A program made the translations under genes and the position numbers. A stretch of DNA of 64,000 bases from JACPDH01 sp041671505 (GTDB lineage: Bacteria; Acidobacteriota; Thermoanaerobaculia; Gp7-AA8), in NCBI GenBank assembly GCA_041671505.1, contig JBAZBK010000019.1, positions 62,001 to 126,000 of the forward strand, read 5' to 3'. The notes under the pieces are model-generated. The model did no database searches and had not been told where the DNA came from. It worked only from the letters and a program-made list of their open reading frames with translations. Positions 18,907-26,499 of the stretch are shown here, in pieces (the stretch's first letter is position 1; every line of letters begins with the position of its first letter).

Positions 18907-19772
18907 GACTCCGCGGAGGCGCCGGAGGTGCCGGGCTGCTTCGGGGCAATCACGACGCGCTTGTAGAAGCCTTCGCCGCGCGAGTAGGTTTCGACGTCGG
19001 CATCGTCACGCAATACCATGTGGACGATCCGTCGCTCGACGGGAGACATCGGGGGCAGAGTCTTCTCGCGCCCATCCTCACGAACGACATCGGCGAGCTC
19101 TCTGGCCTGGCGCTCGAGATCCCCGATTCGCTTCTCGCGGAATTCGCCACAGTCGAGCTCGACGGTCTTCCCGCTTGTTCGAACAATAAGTGTTTTGTTT
19201 GCAATAATTTGCAAAGAATCCATCAGTTCGCCATGGTGAGCCATCAGCTTCCCGGCGTCGCGACCGAAGAGTCTGGCCATCAGCTTGTCTTCGGCCTCCT
19301 CCACGCGCGCGTCAAGCAGAAACCCGCAGCGATCGAAGAGATCCTCGAACCAGACGCGGAACTCCTTCGCGAGAGGTGCCTCGTTATCCGGGAGCGGCGG
19401 GGTTGGCCCGGTCTCGAAGATCGGCTCGGGCTTTTCCTCGCGTGGCGCCCGATTCCTGTCTCGGCCGCCACGATCTCCACCTTCTCTTGGGCGCCGGTCA
19501 TCGCGCCCACCACGATCGCGCCCGCCGCTGCGGGGGCGTCGTTCGCGAGTTGGCGCCGCGAGCGCGGGAGGGATGTGCGTGGGCGGAGCATCGGCCCGAT
19601 TCCCGATGTCGTCTTCCCACGCCTCGATCACGACGCGCCGCGTCCCGCCGAGAAAGCTCCGCTTTTCCACGACGACGTTATGCGCGAGCCGGAAGCGCTC
19701 CACGCCGAGAGCCTCGGCCGCGTGGTCGAGCGCTTCCTCGACGTTCTTTCCTTCGAATCGCCGGAGAGCCAT
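18903..19772 (-). CDS. khpB: RNA-binding protein Jag/KhpB
   Basis: This 289-residue protein has three parts. A Jag_N domain (residues 1-50, 'MALRRFEGKNVEEALDHAAE') comes first. A long, very basic Arg/Gly/Asp-rich linker, probably disordered, follows. The C-terminus holds KH and R3H domains ('LMAHHGELMDSLQIIANKT', then the R3H motif 'RRIVHMVLRDDADVETYSRG'). KhpB/EloR proteins bind RNA and affect cell elongation. It lies directly downstream of yidC, its usual neighbour, eleven bases away. Confidence 0.88.
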   Translation of the reverse strand: MALRRFEGKNVEEALDHAAEALGVERFRLAHNVVVEKRSFLGGTRRVVIEAWEDDIGNRADAPPTHIPPALAAPTRERRPRSGGRDRGGRDDRRPREGGDRGGRDRNRAPREEKPEPIFETGPTPPLPDNEAPLAKEFRVWFEDLFDRCGFLLDARVEEAEDKLMARLFGRDAGKLMAHHGELMDSLQIIANKTLIVRTSGKTVELDCGEFREKRIGDLERQARELADVVREDGREKTLPPMSPVERRIVHMVLRDDADVETYSRGEGFYKRVVIAPKQPGTSGASAES

Positions 19773-19783
19773 TCAGCGCACCT

Positions 19784-21433
19784 CTAGTTGCCCGTCTCGA
19801 TGGGGTGTGTCTTCCACCACCGGTTCGTCAGAATCTGCTGGATGATCGACAACACGTTCTGCACCAGCCAGTAAAGGACGAGCCCGCTCGGAAAGTCCTT
19901 GAAGATGAACCCGAAGACGAACGGCATGATCATCAGAACGCGTGCCTGGACCGGGTCGACGGTCGTCGGGGTCAGCTTCTGCTGGATGACCATCGTGATA
20001 GTCATCAGGATCGGCGTCAAGTAGTAGGGATCCTTGCTCGAGAGGTCGTGAATCCAGAGAATCCACTCCGCTCCGCGCAGCTCGATCGCCTGGGACAACA
20101 GTGAATAGAACGCCCAGAGGATCGGAAGCTGGAGCAGGATCGGGAAGCACCCGCTCATCGGGTTGATCCCCTCCACCTGGTAAAGCTTCATCATCTCTTC
20201 GTTGAGCTTCTGCCGCGCTGCCGGGTCGGTCTTCGCCTTCTTATGCTTCTCCCGGAGCGCGTTCACCTTCGGCTGAACCTGCTGCATCTTGCGCATCGAA
20301 ACGATGCTCTTGTGCTGCAGCGGGAAGAGGACGAGCTTGATCCCGATGGTGAGGACGACGATCGCCCAGCCGTAGTTCTTCGTGAAGCCGTTGATCCAGA
20401 CGAGCACGTAGAGGAGCCCGCGCGCGATCGGACTGAACCAGCCGAGGTGGAGCGCCGACTCGAGCCCGTAGGCTTCGAGAAGGTCTGCTTCTTTGGGCCC
20501 GAAGAACGCCTTGCCGTCGACGACGCCTTTCGTCGCGTTGACGCCCGCGAGAAGCTCTTGATGCGGCCGCGCCTTCGCGTTCGCGGCCGGAATGTCGAGC
20601 CGCCTGAAGAGCACGCCCGCGGGCTGCGTCGACTGAATCGCCGTGAGAAAGTAGTTGTCCTCGAGCCCCACCCACGCGGCATTGCCGTCGATGATGTGGA
20701 GCTTCGCCGCCTTCTCTTTCTTGATGAGCTCGATCTTCCCGTCCTGAACGAGAACGCCGTTGCCCGCCACCACGAACCGATTCGCTTCGCCGGTCTCGAC
20801 GTCGTGAATGCCCGGCCCGATCATCGCCCTGTAGCTTCCGTCGAAGCCCCGCGTCTCGATCCTGAACGAGAACCGGTAGCGGTCGCCGAACTCGAACCGC
20901 TTGACCAGCTCCCTTCCCTTCTCGTCGGAGATCCGATACTCGAGGGTTCCTTTGCCGTCGACGATGTTGTTGGTCGCGACATAGAGGCCGTGGTTTGCCA
21001 GCGCGTTGAACGAGGCGTCGGAGGTCTCGAGAAAGAACGGGTGATACCCCGTCGCCGCCTTACGAACCAGCTCTACGCCATGCCCGTCGTGCTCGAAGTA
21101 CTTCTTGAGGCGGAACGAGAGGAGCTGCGCGCCGCGATTCGAGAAGACGGCGTGCACGTCGGAGGTCTCGACGGTCACGGTCTCTTCGGTACTGGCAGTA
21201 AGCGCGACGAGAGCCGGCACGCCCGCGGCCGGAGCCGACGCGATCGACGGCGCCACAGGCGCGGGCGCACTCGCCGCCCTGGGAGCTGCCGTTGCAGTCG
21301 AAGCGGGCGTCGACGAGGTTACGACCGGAGCCGGTTTCTTTGCCATCTCCGGAAAGAGCTTCGGCACGAGAAGCGAGTAGAGCCAGAGGAACAGCAGTGA
21401 TAATCCAACGGCGACGAAAAGGCGTTTTTCCAT
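19784..21433 (-). CDS. yidC: Membrane protein insertase YidC
   Basis: This 549-residue Gram-negative-type YidC inserts and folds inner-membrane proteins, alone or with SecYEG. It has an N-terminal membrane anchor ('MEKRLFVAVGLSLLFLWLYS'), a Pro/Ala/Thr-rich linker, a large periplasmic beta domain at about residues 95-330, and the conserved five-helix core with 'GCFPILLQLPILWAFYSLL'. The ATG at 21433 lies one base past the yidD stop. Upstream open frame inside yidD is not family-like. A long periplasmic domain supports a diderm envelope. Confidence 0.96.
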   Translation of the reverse strand: MEKRLFVAVGLSLLFLWLYSLLVPKLFPEMAKKPAPVVTSSTPASTATAAPRAASAPAPVAPSIASAPAAGVPALVALTASTEETVTVETSDVHAVFSNRGAQLLSFRLKKYFEHDGHGVELVRKAATGYHPFFLETSDASFNALANHGLYVATNNIVDGKGTLEYRISDEKGRELVKRFEFGDRYRFSFRIETRGFDGSYRAMIGPGIHDVETGEANRFVVAGNGVLVQDGKIELIKKEKAAKLHIIDGNAAWVGLEDNYFLTAIQSTQPAGVLFRRLDIPAANAKARPHQELLAGVNATKGVVDGKAFFGPKEADLLEAYGLESALHLGWFSPIARGLLYVLVWINGFTKNYGWAIVVLTIGIKLVLFPLQHKSIVSMRKMQQVQPKVNALREKHKKAKTDPAARQKLNEEMMKLYQVEGINPMSGCFPILLQLPILWAFYSLLSQAIELRGAEWILWIHDLSSKDPYYLTPILMTITMVIQQKLTPTTVDPVQARVLMIMPFVFGFIFKDFPSGLVLYWLVQNVLSIIQQILTNRWWKTHPIETGN

Positions 21434-21434
21434 T

Positions 21435-21665
21435 TCAGGGAACGGGGTCCCATCCTCCAGGGTTGAGTGGATGGCAGCGCAGAAGCCTCCGCGCGCCGAG
21501 CCAGGTTCCGCGCATGATGCCGTATTTCTCGATCGCCTGCATCGCATAAACCGAACAGGTCGGCTCGAAGCGGCACATCGGAGGCAGCACCGGTGAGATG
21601 AAGCGCTTGTATCCGCGAAGCGCGAGAACCGCAAAATCGCGAGGGATCGTGTTGAGGGAGCTCAC
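21435..21665 (-). CDS. yidD: Membrane protein insertion factor YidD
   Basis: This 76-residue protein has the family cysteines in 'PMCRFEPTCSVYAMQAIEKY' and the C-terminal 'RCHPLNPGGWDPVP'. YidD helps YidC in membrane protein insertion. The GTG at 21665 overlaps the rnpA stop by four bases (GTGA), which decides the start. Confidence 0.93.
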   Translation of the reverse strand: MSSLNTIPRDFAVLALRGYKRFISPVLPPMCRFEPTCSVYAMQAIEKYGIMRGTWLGARRLLRCHPLNPGGWDPVP

Positions 21666-22054
21666 GTCGCTTCGCCCCGAGAGGCCGCGCGCTCGAGCGC
21701 GCGCCCCAGGTCGGCGGAGAACTCGAGATACGGCGCATCGACGGCCGACGGCTTGACGTTGACCACGATGTCGATCTTCTTTCCTGCAAGAGGGGGATGG
21801 AGCCGGGCGCGGCGGTACACTTCCCTCACCCACCGCTTCGCCCTGTTCCTGGCGACCGCTTTCCCCAGCTTCTTCGTGACTGTGACGCCAAGTCGCGGCT
21901 GGTCGCGATCATTGCCGCGAACGAAGACCACGACGAAGCGGCCGTGCGTTTTTGCGCCGTTCTCGTATGCGAGGAGAAAGTCTGCCCGCTTCTGAATCCT
22001 CCCGGAGCGAGGAAGCCCCTCGGAGGGTCGGACGCCGGCAAGCGGCGCGGCCAT
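21662..22054 (-). CDS. rnpA: Ribonuclease P protein component
   Basis: This 130-residue basic protein assists the RNase P RNA in tRNA 5' maturation. It carries the RNR signature 'KAVARNRAKRWVREVYR' and the upstream 'RLGVTVTKKLG'. It follows rpmH by 18 bases in the universal rpmH-rnpA-yidD-yidC order. Confidence 0.95.
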   Translation of the reverse strand: MAAPLAGVRPSEGLPRSGRIQKRADFLLAYENGAKTHGRFVVVFVRGNDRDQPRLGVTVTKKLGKAVARNRAKRWVREVYRRARLHPPLAGKKIDIVVNVKPSAVDAPYLEFSADLGRALERAASRGEAT

Positions 22055-22072
22055 AGATGGTGTGCCGCCGAA

Positions 22073-22207
22073 TCAGACGCTGAGACGCTTGCGGCCCTTG
22101 CGACGACGGCGCGACAGGACGGCGCGGCCATCCTTCGTGCGCATCCGCTCGAGGAAACCGTGAGTCCGCTTGCGGCGGCGATTGTTGGGCTGGAACGTAC
22201 GCTTCAT
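22073..22207 (-). CDS. rpmH: 50S ribosomal protein L34
   Basis: This 44-residue basic protein begins MKRTFQPNNRRRKRTHGF and is a full-length L34. The ATG at 22207 has a GGAAG ribosome binding site. It is the first gene leftward of the origin. Confidence 0.97.
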   Translation of the reverse strand: MKRTFQPNNRRRKRTHGFLERMRTKDGRAVLSRRRRKGRKRLSV

Positions 22208-22248
22208 GGTTAACTTCCAATCTGCTATAGAGTTAGGACAAAATGGGG

Positions 22249-22277
22249 AGTATAGACACAGCACCCCGGCCGGTCAA
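22249..22277 (-). promoter_or_regulatory. Promoter of the rpmH operon
   Basis: On the minus strand TTGACC (22272-22277) and TATACT (22249-22254) are 17 bases apart, about 40 bases before the rpmH start codon. Confidence 0.65.
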
Positions 22278-22335
22278 CCGACCGGATGAGCACGCCAAAC
22301 GCCACGTACAGGGCCACTATTCCACGAGCAGGAGG

Positions 22336-22364
22336 TTGCCACTGCTGAATCGCTATGCTATTCT
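22336..22364 (+). promoter_or_regulatory. Promoter of dnaA
   Basis: TTGCCA (22336-22341) and TATTCT (22359-22364) are 17 bases apart. The DnaA boxes at 22389-22419 lie just downstream of the expected start site, in a position suited to autoregulation by DnaA. Confidence 0.55.
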
Positions 22365-22446
22365 CCCCGACCCTTTACCAGCTTTCGATTTTCCACAATT
22401 GTGGAAAAGCTGTGGAATTACAAAGGCTTAGCTAGCAACACCCATC

Positions 22447-23766
22447 ATGAACCTCTGGGACCAGGTGCTCCGGCAGCTGCAGGCCGAAATCCCGGGCGCC
22501 GAGTACGACGCCTGGTTGAGAGATACCGAGCTTCTGGCACAAAAAGGCGAGAAGCTCGAAGTGCGCGTTCCCACCGACCGCACCGCCGTCGAGATCTCCA
22601 ACCGCTTCGGTCCCCGGATCCGGGAGATCCTCGACGAGATCGCCTCGAAGCGAACGAGCGCCAGCTTCGTGGCCGATGCGTCGTCGCAACCCTCCTTTCC
22701 TCCCGAGCGATCACAATCGCCATCTCCTTCCCCTGACTCTGACTTCATTCCGTCGGTATTCAACCCGAGATACAAATTCGAGACCTTCGTCCAGGGCCCG
22801 TCGAACCAGCTGGCATACGCCGCGTCGCTATCCGTCGCGGAGAGCCCCAGCGGTTCGTTCAATCCTCTGTTCATCTATGGCGGTGCCGGTCTCGGGAAGA
22901 CTCACCTGATCCAAGCGATCGGTCACCAGCTCCGCGAACGCCGGCCGTCAATGAAGGTCGTCTATATGTCTGCAGACACCTTCGTCAACGAGCTGATCTC
23001 GTCGATTCGGTACGACAAGATGGCGCACTTCCGCGAGCGGTATCGATCCATCGACGCTCTGCTGATCGACGACATCCAGTTCATCGCCGGCAAGGAGCGG
23101 ACGCAGGAAGAGTTCTTCCATACCTTCAATGCCCTCTACGAGCACCAGAAGCAGATCGTCTTCACTTCCGATGCTCCGCCGCGCGACATCCCGACTCTCG
23201 AAGAGCGTCTCCGTTCGCGATTCGAGTGGGGACTGACGGCCGACATTCAGCCTCCCGATCTGGAGACGAAGATCGCGATCCTCCGGAAGAAGGCCGAAGA
23301 GAAGCGCATCTCCTTGCCGAACGAAGTCGCGATGTTCATCGCCGAGAGAGTGCGATCGAATATCCGCGAGCTCGAGGGTCACCTCAACCGCGTGACTGCG
23401 TACGCATCTCTTTCGGGCCACACGATCAACATCGATCTGACGAAAGAGGCGTTACGGGATCTCCTCGCGAAGGAAAACAAGCCGATCTCCTCACAGGAGA
23501 TTCTCCGCGTCGTCGCGAACCACTACGGGATCAAGGTCGCGGAGATGAAATCGAAATCGAACGCGCGGCCGATCGCATACCCGCGCCAGATGGCGATGTA
23601 TCTCTGCAAGACCCTCACCGATCTGTCGTATCCGGAGATCGGGAAGATCTTCAACAACAAGCATCACTCCACCGTCATCTACTCGGTCGAGAAGATCGAG
23701 AGGCTGCGCGAAGAAGATCCGGCGGTGAGCAACACCCTCGACAACCTCGCGAAGCATTTCCGCTGA
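22447..23766 (+). CDS. dnaA: Replication initiator DnaA
   Basis: This 439-residue initiator binds DnaA boxes and opens the origin. Domain I is at the N-terminus ('MNLWDQVLRQLQAEIPGAEY'). The AAA+ core has Walker A 'GGAGLGKTHLIQAIGH' near residue 145 and Walker B 'LLIDDIQFIAGK'. Domain IV ends with the DNA-binding signature 'NNKHHSTVIYSVEKI'. No strong ribosome binding site precedes the ATG. Confidence 0.98.
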   Translation: MNLWDQVLRQLQAEIPGAEYDAWLRDTELLAQKGEKLEVRVPTDRTAVEISNRFGPRIREILDEIASKRTSASFVADASSQPSFPPERSQSPSPSPDSDFIPSVFNPRYKFETFVQGPSNQLAYAASLSVAESPSGSFNPLFIYGGAGLGKTHLIQAIGHQLRERRPSMKVVYMSADTFVNELISSIRYDKMAHFRERYRSIDALLIDDIQFIAGKERTQEEFFHTFNALYEHQKQIVFTSDAPPRDIPTLEERLRSRFEWGLTADIQPPDLETKIAILRKKAEEKRISLPNEVAMFIAERVRSNIRELEGHLNRVTAYASLSGHTINIDLTKEALRDLLAKENKPISSQEILRVVANHYGIKVAEMKSKSNARPIAYPRQMAMYLCKTLTDLSYPEIGKIFNNKHHSTVIYSVEKIERLREEDPAVSNTLDNLAKHFR

Positions 23767-23861
23767 TCGAGCGCGACGCTCTCATGCGCGTTCGAAACAA
23801 TCCTCCCGACGAGCTTCGCAAGACCCTGTCGAATCCGGTGCTAAATGCTGCGGAAATCGAG

Positions 23862-23889
23862 AGGCACTTCACGATGCCGCGAAGTGCCT
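23862..23889 (+). terminator. Hairpin after dnaA
   Basis: A perfect 9-bp stem (AGGCACTTC at 23862-23870, complement at 23881-23889) with a 10-base loop lies 96 bases past the dnaA stop. There is no T-tract, and its right edge overlaps a DnaA-box-like TGTGGAAAG. It could be a weak terminator or an attenuator before dnaN. Confidence 0.4.
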
Positions 23890-23957
23890 GTGGAAAGACG
23901 GGCTCCGCGAGTCGCCTTTTCCGCGACGATTCCCACAAGCGGCGTGGCGAAGACTGC

Positions 23958-23963
23958 TATACT
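23958..23963 (+). promoter_or_regulatory. -10-like hexamer before dnaN
   Basis: TATACT lies about 95 bases before the dnaN ATG in the 290-base dnaA-dnaN gap. No good -35 is visible. The gap has no convincing gene. Confidence 0.35.
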
Positions 23964-24056
23964 TTCGAGTCACTTACGGGCGATTCGAATTTTTCCGCGC
24001 TCTCTTCTTCTACTACTTCTGCTTTAAAAAGAATCTAGGTTTCCAGGAACTGATCG

Positions 24057-25169
24057 ATGGAATTCACCGTTACGAAATCGGACCTGCAAAAAGAACTGCA
24101 GCTCTGCCAGGGCGTCGTCGAACGACGCTCCACGATTCCGATTCTTTCGAACGTGCTTCTCAAGGCGTCGAAAGACCGGATCGAGCTCGCCGCGACCGAC
24201 CTTGACGTCACGCTGCAGACATCGTGCGGCGCCGCGGTCAAGCAGCAGGGAATGGTCACCATCGACGCTCGACGCTTCTTCGACATCGTTCGATCGCTTC
24301 CCGAAGACGACGTGAAGATCAGCCTGGACGAGAATTACTCGGTTCAGGTCGAGTCGGGATCCGCGAAGTTCCGGATCCTCGGCCTTCCCGCCGAGGACTA
24401 CCCGACGCTGCCGAAGGTCGACCGGTCGAAGGCGATCTCCGTCGACCTGCAGGATTTGAAGACGATGGTCGAGAAGGTCATCTTCGCGATCACGCACGAA
24501 GAGACGCGGTTCCAGCTCAACGGCGCGCTGTTGAAGCTCGCTGACGGCAAGATGGAAATGGTCGCGACGGACGGGCATCGCATGGCGCTGGTCACGATGC
24601 CACTCGGCGGGGCATCGCAGGATCTGACGATCCTCATTCCCCGCAAGGCGCTCAACGAGCTCCTGCGCCTCGACGCGGGGGAAGACGGCGGGATGAAGTT
24701 CGGCACGTCCGAGAATCATCTTTTCTTCGAGGCCGGCGGCCGCTGCCTGATGGCGCGCATGATGGACGTCAACTTCCCTAACTACATGGAAGTCGTCGCG
24801 AAAGACAACGACCGTCGCGTCACGGTGACACGCGAGCGTCTCCTCTCGAGCATCAAGCGCGTCTCCCTCGTCGCGAACGAGCGCACCCGCGCGGTACGTT
24901 TCGACTTCGCCGCGGGCAAGCTGACGGTGTCCTCGACCAGCGCGGAGCTCGGCGACGCGCGCGAGACCGTTCCCATCGAGTACACCGGCGCGCCATTCCA
25001 CGTCGGGCTCAACGCGAGCTACGTGGCCGACTTCCTGGCGGCGGTCGACACCGACTCGGTGGCGCTCGACCTCAAGGACGAGAACAGCCAGTGCATCGCG
25101 AGGCCGTTAGGCGGAGAAACGCTCGCATACGAGTACGTCTACATCGTGATGCCGATGAGAATCGGCTGA
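24057..25169 (+). CDS. dnaN: DNA polymerase III beta sliding clamp
   Basis: This 370-residue protein forms the ring that tethers DNA polymerase III. The N-terminus (MEFTVTKSDLQKELQLCQGV), internal 'ATDGHRMALV' and C-terminal 'YEYVYIVMPMRI' are the conserved regions of its three clamp domains. It lies between dnaA and recF. Confidence 0.97.
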   Translation: MEFTVTKSDLQKELQLCQGVVERRSTIPILSNVLLKASKDRIELAATDLDVTLQTSCGAAVKQQGMVTIDARRFFDIVRSLPEDDVKISLDENYSVQVESGSAKFRILGLPAEDYPTLPKVDRSKAISVDLQDLKTMVEKVIFAITHEETRFQLNGALLKLADGKMEMVATDGHRMALVTMPLGGASQDLTILIPRKALNELLRLDAGEDGGMKFGTSENHLFFEAGGRCLMARMMDVNFPNYMEVVAKDNDRRVTVTRERLLSSIKRVSLVANERTRAVRFDFAAGKLTVSSTSAELGDARETVPIEYTGAPFHVGLNASYVADFLAAVDTDSVALDLKDENSQCIARPLGGETLAYEYVYIVMPMRIG

Positions 25170-25176
25170 TCCGGCG

Positions 25177-26304
25177 TTGATCCTTCGAGCGCTCGCGACG
25201 CGGAACTTCCGCAACCTCGAAACGGCGAGGCTCGAATTCGATTCCGACGCGAACGTCTTCGTCGGCGCGAACGGCCAAGGGAAGACCAATCTCCTCGAGG
25301 CCATCTACTTCGTCTCGACGACGAAGTCGTTCCGGACGAACCGGGTCGCGAATCTCGTCCGCTTCGACGCCGACCACCTCTTCGCCGAGGCGATCGCCGA
25401 GGCCGACGGAATCAGGAAGACCCTGTCGGTCGGACTCGACGCGTCGTCGATGAGAAAGCGGGAGCTTCTCGTCAACGGGCAGAAGACGCCGCTCGATCAG
25501 TACGTCGCGCAGCTTCCGGTCATTGCGTACTCGTCCGCGCGTCTCGAGATCATCCGCGGCGCGCCCGACGAGAGAAGGCGCTTTCTCGATCGCGGAATCG
25601 CGTCGCTTCGCCCCGGCTACATCTCCGCGCTGTCGAAGTATCAGCGCACGCTCGAGCAGAGAAACGCGCTTCTTCGTGCCGTCGCCGAAGGTGACGAGAG
25701 GGAGTCGTCTCTCGACGCGTGGGACGCGGAACTGGCGTCGACCGGTGCCGTCGTCGCTTCGGCGCGGGCCGAGTTTGCGACGATTCTCGCCGTGGAGTTC
25801 TCGAGGATCGTCGAAGAGATGAACTATCACGTCGACGCGCTCACGCTCCGCTACGAGCCGTCCGGCCCGTACCTTGGCGATCGCGACACGATCGTTTCGG
25901 CTCTCGCCGCAAACCGCCGCCGCGAGCTCGGCGCGGGCTTTACGCTCCAGGGTCCGCACCGCGACGACCTGGCCTTCAGAATCCTCGGACGCGATGCCGC
26001 GGAGGTCCTTTCGAGCGGCGAAACGAAGGTGACCGTCCTTTTCCTGAAGCTCGCGCGGGTGGCGCTCTACCGCGAGAGAGTCGGGAGGAAGCCGATTTTC
26101 ATCTTCGATGATGTCGATGCAGAGCTCGATCTCATTGTAATTGAGAGACTTATGGCGTTTCTCAGACAAGGGGTCCAGCTGTTTGCGAGCTCGGCCAAGG
26201 GCGAGGTCCTCTCGCGCCTCTCGCTCGGGCGCCACCTGAGGATTCCGATCGTCGGCGGACACGCCGGGACACCCCTTTCCGGAGGGGTCCCCGAAAGTGA
26301 TTAA
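25177..26304 (+). CDS. recF: Recombination/replication repair protein RecF
   Basis: This 375-residue SMC-like ATPase acts in gap repair with RecO and RecR. Walker A 'VGANGQGKTNLLEAIYF' is near residue 30. The ABC signature region is 'LSSGETKVTVLFLKLA' and Walker B 'PIFIFDDVDAELD'. The start is TTG at 25177, seven bases after dnaN, giving the conserved N-terminus ILRALATRNFRNL. Confidence 0.95.
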   Translation: MILRALATRNFRNLETARLEFDSDANVFVGANGQGKTNLLEAIYFVSTTKSFRTNRVANLVRFDADHLFAEAIAEADGIRKTLSVGLDASSMRKRELLVNGQKTPLDQYVAQLPVIAYSSARLEIIRGAPDERRRFLDRGIASLRPGYISALSKYQRTLEQRNALLRAVAEGDERESSLDAWDAELASTGAVVASARAEFATILAVEFSRIVEEMNYHVDALTLRYEPSGPYLGDRDTIVSALAANRRRELGAGFTLQGPHRDDLAFRILGRDAAEVLSSGETKVTVLFLKLARVALYRERVGRKPIFIFDDVDAELDLIVIERLMAFLRQGVQLFASSAKGEVLSRLSLGRHLRIPIVGGHAGTPLSGGVPESD

Positions 26305-26499
26305 AGCCTTCTCCGGGAAGAATTTCCTGTCCTCGCGTCCTGTTCTTTTCCGCGTGCGAATCAGAGGGATTCTTCTACCGGAAATCGAGGGCTGAAACGC
26401 CGTCGTTTCCAGTCGCGTTCGCGTCCGGAAGTCTCCTGGAGAACCACCTAACAGAATAGCGTGCGCGGCGAGAGCCGCGGCGCCTTGAGTGCGCCTTGT

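Larger units (their letters stand above)
22208..22446. other. Probable chromosome replication origin (oriC)
   Basis: This is the intergenic region between divergent rpmH and dnaA, where transcription changes direction. It holds a cluster of DnaA-box-like sites: TTTTCCACA (22389-22397), its inverted copy TGTGGAAAA (22400-22408) making a 20-bp palindrome, and TGTGGAATT (22411-22419). A further TGTGGAAAG lies in the dnaA-dnaN gap at 23889. The gene neighbourhood (rpmH, dnaA, dnaN, recF, gyrB, parAB, parS) supports the call. The AT-rich unwinding element is not obvious, and the dnaA-dnaN gap could hold part of the origin. Confidence 0.75.

Noticed and set aside
23772..24038. Small open frame in the dnaA-dnaN gap
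   Set aside because: It is the tail of an antisense-like frame running through dnaA, without a ribosome binding site or conserved features.
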